DNA of 64,000 nucleotides from Blattamonas nauphoetae (lineage: Eukaryota > Preaxostyla > Oxymonadida), in NCBI GenBank assembly GCA_033064195.1, contig JARBJD010000066.1, positions 62,001 to 126,000 on the forward strand. Reading direction: 5' to 3'. The position numbers were made by a program, and so were the translations under genes. A model generated the notes under the pieces. That model ran no database searches. It saw only the letters and a program-made list of their open reading frames with translations, and had not been told where the DNA came from. This document shows, in pieces, positions 60,799-64,000 of the stretch; position 1 is the stretch's first letter; every line of letters begins with the position of its first letter.

Positions 60799-61971
60799 AT
60801 GAACTTCTACGATGGAAACGCTCTTCCAAATCCACTTTATCTTGATCTGCGCAATCCATTAGAACAAGACAATGCAATAAACTACGTTCCGCAACTTCAT
60901 CAGTACCAAATTCAGCCACAACCAGAGCCGCCACAAATTAATCAGCAAGCCCTTCATGCTGAGGTAGACATGTACGAAGCGTTGGCCCCTCCTCCTCCAC
61001 CTCCGCCTCCGCCTCCGCCTCTGGTACCACTTCTACCAATCCTCCATCGACCATACACTCCAGCCACACCTGAAAAGAGAGTCCGACTGACGCTCCTGTA
61101 TCGTGAGAATGGAGAGACAAAATCAGTCACGTGGTATGCGCAACGGGTAACGCTCACTGTCCCAACAACAACTCGCTTCATTCGACAACTTCGCCGAGGC
61201 GAATCAATTACTCACAATCTTCCACGAAGAGGCAGACCGGATCGAAGGAACGACAGGTTCCGCAATCAGGAAGTTAGACGGCTGCTCCAGGAGGACGGAC
61301 AGCGAACTCTCAGAGAGATGGCGGCACATCTCAGCGCGCAAGGTCACCAGACAAGCCCAACAACAGTCTTTCGGATGTTGTCACAGCGGAATGAAGTAAA
61401 CCGAGACATGCCTCTATTCTCCTTCAAACGTGTCAGAGTGAGAGCTCCAGCGGCCAACACAGAAGAAAACAAGAATGCTCGCGTGGCTTTCATCCAAAAT
61501 GCGATGGCTCACATCCGCGACGGATGGTTTCCAATCTTCTTGGACGAAACATCATGGAACATCGAATGCGTGCGGAGATACGGATGGGCTGAAGTTGGCA
61601 GGGCTCCACTCGTCGCAAGACCGACCAATTTCGTTTCGTTGACCGCGATTACGTCAATCTCACCCAATGGAGTTGGTCACACAGAGCTCATTCGAGGTCC
61701 AATCACTGCCGATGTCTTCGAAGCAAATCTCAGGAGACTCCTTGAAACCAACACAGCTCGACGTAGATGGGTTCTTATCCTGGACAACGCCGGAATACAC
61801 CATGTGGCCACTCAGAACATCGTTCTCGAGGCAAATCAACGAATTCTGTACAACGCCGCTTACAGTCCAGACCTGAATCCCATCGAAAATGTCTTTGGCT
61901 TCTGGAAAACAGAGTGGAAGCACAAATTCGTGACTGGCAAGGAGAGAATCACTTTTGGATCAGATTCGTGA
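60799..61971 (+). CDS. Tc1/mariner-type DDE transposase, C-terminal frameshift
   Basis: DDE_3-type transposase that would bind the inverted ends and insert into TA. The N-terminal part (residues 1-85) is Pro/Gln-rich with a run of 12 prolines. Residues about 155-195 look like the second half of a paired-type helix-turn-helix ('EVRRLLQEDGQRTLREMAAH'). The catalytic triad is Asp249 ('PIFLDETSWNIE'), Asp329 ('VLILDNAGIHH') and Glu363 ('YSPDLNPIENVFGFWK'), with 33 residues between the last two. The frame ends at 61971. The natural C terminus ('LLDQIREAFSQISPDEVFRC') continues in another frame to about 62067, so a small indel near 61950 removes the last about 35 residues. The core is intact; activity is uncertain. 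Confidence 0.9.
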   Translation: MNFYDGNALPNPLYLDLRNPLEQDNAINYVPQLHQYQIQPQPEPPQINQQALHAEVDMYEALAPPPPPPPPPPPLVPLLPILHRPYTPATPEKRVRLTLLYRENGETKSVTWYAQRVTLTVPTTTRFIRQLRRGESITHNLPRRGRPDRRNDRFRNQEVRRLLQEDGQRTLREMAAHLSAQGHQTSPTTVFRMLSQRNEVNRDMPLFSFKRVRVRAPAANTEENKNARVAFIQNAMAHIRDGWFPIFLDETSWNIECVRRYGWAEVGRAPLVARPTNFVSLTAITSISPNGVGHTELIRGPITADVFEANLRRLLETNTARRRWVLILDNAGIHHVATQNIVLEANQRILYNAAYSPDLNPIENVFGFWKTEWKHKFVTGKERITFGSDS

Positions 61972-62151
61972 AGCATTTTCGCAGATCTCTCCTGATGAAG
62001 TCTTCAGATGCATTGAAAGTTGTCGAGCGGTTCAGTGGCCTCGAGCAGTAAGGCGAGAGGATATGTAAGGAATCGAATTCTTTGTTCAGTGAAGTGATGT
62101 TTGGTCCACTTCATTTTCAGTTTTGTTCACTGGTAGTTGCAGAAAATGGGA

Positions 62152-63067
62152 AAAGTAGTCGAAGTGAAATGACGAGTAAGAAAAATTTGTACAGTAGTTT
62201 TGAGAGCAAAAATGAGAATAAACGAATGTCGATGTCACAAAAATGCAAAGTGCCAAAAACATCACATGTCCATCAAAAGATCCGAACAACAATTTAGTGA
62301 AGTGGAAGTTATGAGATGAATATGTATTGAAACCGAGAAAAAAAAGAAATACGAGAATAATAGAAGGGAATAAACATTTTGACAAGTGAAATCAAGCATA
62401 AAAAATGTATATTTGCAGTGAAATGACGGCTTTTCAAAGTATGGGAAGAAATTCTTGTAATGCTTCCTCTCGGAAGTATTGTTTGTGATTCCTGAATAAC
62501 ATGATTAAAATAAGAGAGAAAACATGCGAAAGTCAACGTTAAGTTGTTGAAGAGAGAGAATCGGGATCAGCGTTCTTGTGGTCATTACAGGCAGGTAGTG
62601 CATTCGGAACTGGAAAACACATTTGAAGTGGCGTCCAGAAGTCGTGACTATGAAGAAGGACGAAGAGAAAAGAGCTAAGAATTGACATACGCACCCAATT
62701 CTTGCTTTGGAATGGATGAGTTCTCTTCATCTGAAAATATGTATTTAACAGCGATGAAAAAGCAAACTGCCGAGTAATTTCACATTTTAATGAATTATCT
62801 TGCCCTGTTAGAGATAAGGACGAATAGTGAGAGCAAAAACATGACGGAAAACAAACGACAAAAAATCTCGACAAAGTGTGTTTTGTTCCCTCCACAAAGA
62901 AGACATACCCTCTTTCAAGTCACGATCTGTCCATGTATGCACACAAAAAAGAGATATGAGGTTAACGGAGAAAGTGGTCCTGACACGAGAAAGAGTATTA
63001 TGGGCGAGGGTATCCAGTCGATCAGTCATCTTTTTGGAACACCTGATCAACTTTTTGGAAAGGACTG
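62152..63067. repeat. right inverted repeat of the Tc1/mariner-type element
   Basis: About 916 bases, reverse complement of 59684-60604. It differs from the left arm by a few bases (for example one T fewer in a T-run near 62258). Confidence 0.85.
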
Positions 63068-63130
63068 TATTTTCCATTTGTCTCTGTTCTGCCAAAGATT
63101 GTCGGGTCTTGTGGTTTCGATCAGACCGAC

Positions 63131-64000
63131 ATGACAAGTGCGAGTTTTGGATCATCAAAATTCGTTGTCGAATTCCAGTTATCGATTCCCCCGGGATGTT
63201 TGTTGTTCATTTTTCTTCAAAACGCTCTTTCGATGCCAAACCAGACTCTGATCCGATTTTCCTCCGACATGGTTCGCTTGGACCAACATACGTCGTTAGA
63301 GAGGATTTTTCAGGAGGATTTCGAACCTTAAGCATCATTAATGTCGATACAGCAGACAAAGCAGAACAGATGCAGAAACATGTTCGATTTCTTTCACGAT
63401 TGAAACACCCAAATATTTCGCGACTTTTATCAATTCACAACGCTCCAAACACACTCTTTGTTATTCGGGAGTACGTTGGAATGAAAACACTCACTGAATT
63501 TATCACAGAAAAAGACGGAGGATTGAATAGCTTGTCACCAACCGTATATCATCTTCACGTTTCTTCATCAATTATTTCATCTGATTATGGTCCATTCACA
63601 CATGTTCAGGATTGTTACATTCTCTTATCTGACATTTTACATGGATTGATCTTCCTCGAGAAAGAAGGCTTCTCAATCGCTGATCTCACAACAGATTCGG
63701 TGACAGTAAATGAAGAAGGCAGAGCCCGGCTTGGTCTGATTCCTTTTTCAGGTTCATATCGTCATTATCATTCTCGTCATTTTTCGTCCTTTCCTCTCCG
63801 TCTTCAGATGACCTCTATCTCTCTGAATCGATCCCATTTTTATCTTCTTCGTGTCTTCTCTCCTCCATTCGTCTTCTTTTCACTCACCAACTCCTCCCCA
63901 TGCAAGGCCTTCCTCCGCTCTTCATCTCTCGAAACCATATCCGGACAAAAGGACATATAACAATAAACGAACCCAATACACCTTCTTTCTCATCGTATCT
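63131..64000 (+). CDS. pseudokinase-like gene, 5' part, continues past the window edge
   Basis: Exons 63131-63197, 63245-63543, 63610-63751 and 63808 onward, with phase-consistent GT-AG introns of 47-66 nt. The fold of a protein kinase is recognisable: a glycine-loop-like 'LRHGSLGPTYVVRE', a helix-C region 'MQKHVRFLSRLKHPNISRLL', a hinge 'TLFVIREYVGMKTLTEFI', and a catalytic-loop position 'GFSIADLTTDSVTVNEEG'. The key catalytic residues are missing. The beta-3 lysine position reads 'TLSIINVD', the HRD motif reads IAD, the catalytic-loop Asn is Ser, and DFG is replaced by 'LGLIPF'. It is therefore probably a catalytically dead kinase acting as a scaffold or regulator. The start ATG lies 64 bases from the transposon end, so its promoter may have been displaced. 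Confidence 0.7.

Larger units (their letters stand above)
59684..63067 (+). mobile_element. 3.38-kb Tc1/mariner-type transposon with very long inverted repeats
   Basis: Termini CAGTCCTTTCCAAAAAGTTG on both sides (right end read inward), flanked by TA at 59682-59683 and 63068-63069. The inverted repeats extend about 0.92 kb each and are nearly identical, then stop sharply on either side of the transposase gene. TA target and CAGT ends identify Tc1/mariner; most members have 30-500 bp ends, so this length is unusual. The near-identity of the arms implies a young copy. It lies only 64 bases before the start codon of the downstream pseudokinase gene. Confidence 0.9.

Noticed and set aside
60954-61181. 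Glycine-rich open frame antisense to the Tc1-like transposase
   Set aside because: It is the reverse reading of the proline run in the transposase.
1-64000. Retrovirus, LTR, Polinton or other virus-like elements
   Set aside because: No reverse transcriptase, integrase, packaging ATPase, polymerase B or capsid-like motif was recognised. All mobile elements seen are plain DNA transposons or MITEs.
1-64000. CRISPR arrays, tRNA and rRNA genes
   Set aside because: No regularly spaced direct repeats of CRISPR type and no recognisable rRNA or tRNA sequence was seen. A covariance-model search would be decisive for tRNAs.

Overview
The window looks like nuclear DNA of an oxymonad-type flagellate (Preaxostyla, Metamonada). 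The best match from memory is Blattamonas nauphoetae. I base this on the ARM/HEAT-repeat proteins with 'PFLNW', 'LVKADLI' and 'MEGIEDVME' motifs, on very large type I surface proteins made of beta-helix plus Ig-like repeats, on short GT-AG introns of about 30-100 nt, and on a heavy load of DNA transposons. The species name is recall, not a search result. I recognised no tRNA, rRNA or CRISPR, and no virus-like or LTR element.

Layout. 1-2043: a decayed coiled-coil gene (minus). 3058-11575: three minus-strand helical-repeat genes: one cut off by a MITE, one apparently whole (six exons), and one interrupted by two DNA transposons. 11635-30196 and 37460-44876: a tandem array of five plus-strand paralogues (A to E) of one large intron-rich helical-repeat family. 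They are built from exon-pair modules that start and end in phase 0. B and E look whole. A is whole apart from one MITE. C carries a pogo-like transposon and a lost start codon. D has an internal deletion. In C and E the family is fused to an ARM-type module, which also occurs alone as gene F (46442-48869), itself interrupted by two MITEs. A 5.07-kb MULE-like element carrying gene fragments (30526-35596) sits in the C-D spacer, followed by a small SPRY-like gene (36207-36932).

49438-56936 (minus) is one very large surface-protein gene: signal peptide, beta-helix, about 14 Ig-like repeats, transmembrane segment and cytoplasmic tail. It is split by what looks like a single-base frameshift. 59684-63067 is a Tc1/mariner-type transposon with unusually long (about 0.92 kb) terminal inverted repeats. 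The window ends in a pseudokinase gene (63131 to the edge).

Seven full-length DNA-transposon insertions plus one partial copy are visible, with at least seven different terminal-repeat families. Five interrupt host reading frames (three genes) in a way that is exactly reversible on paper: leaving out the element and one target-site copy gives an open frame divisible by three. This points to recent insertion into an expanding, recombining repeat-protein family.
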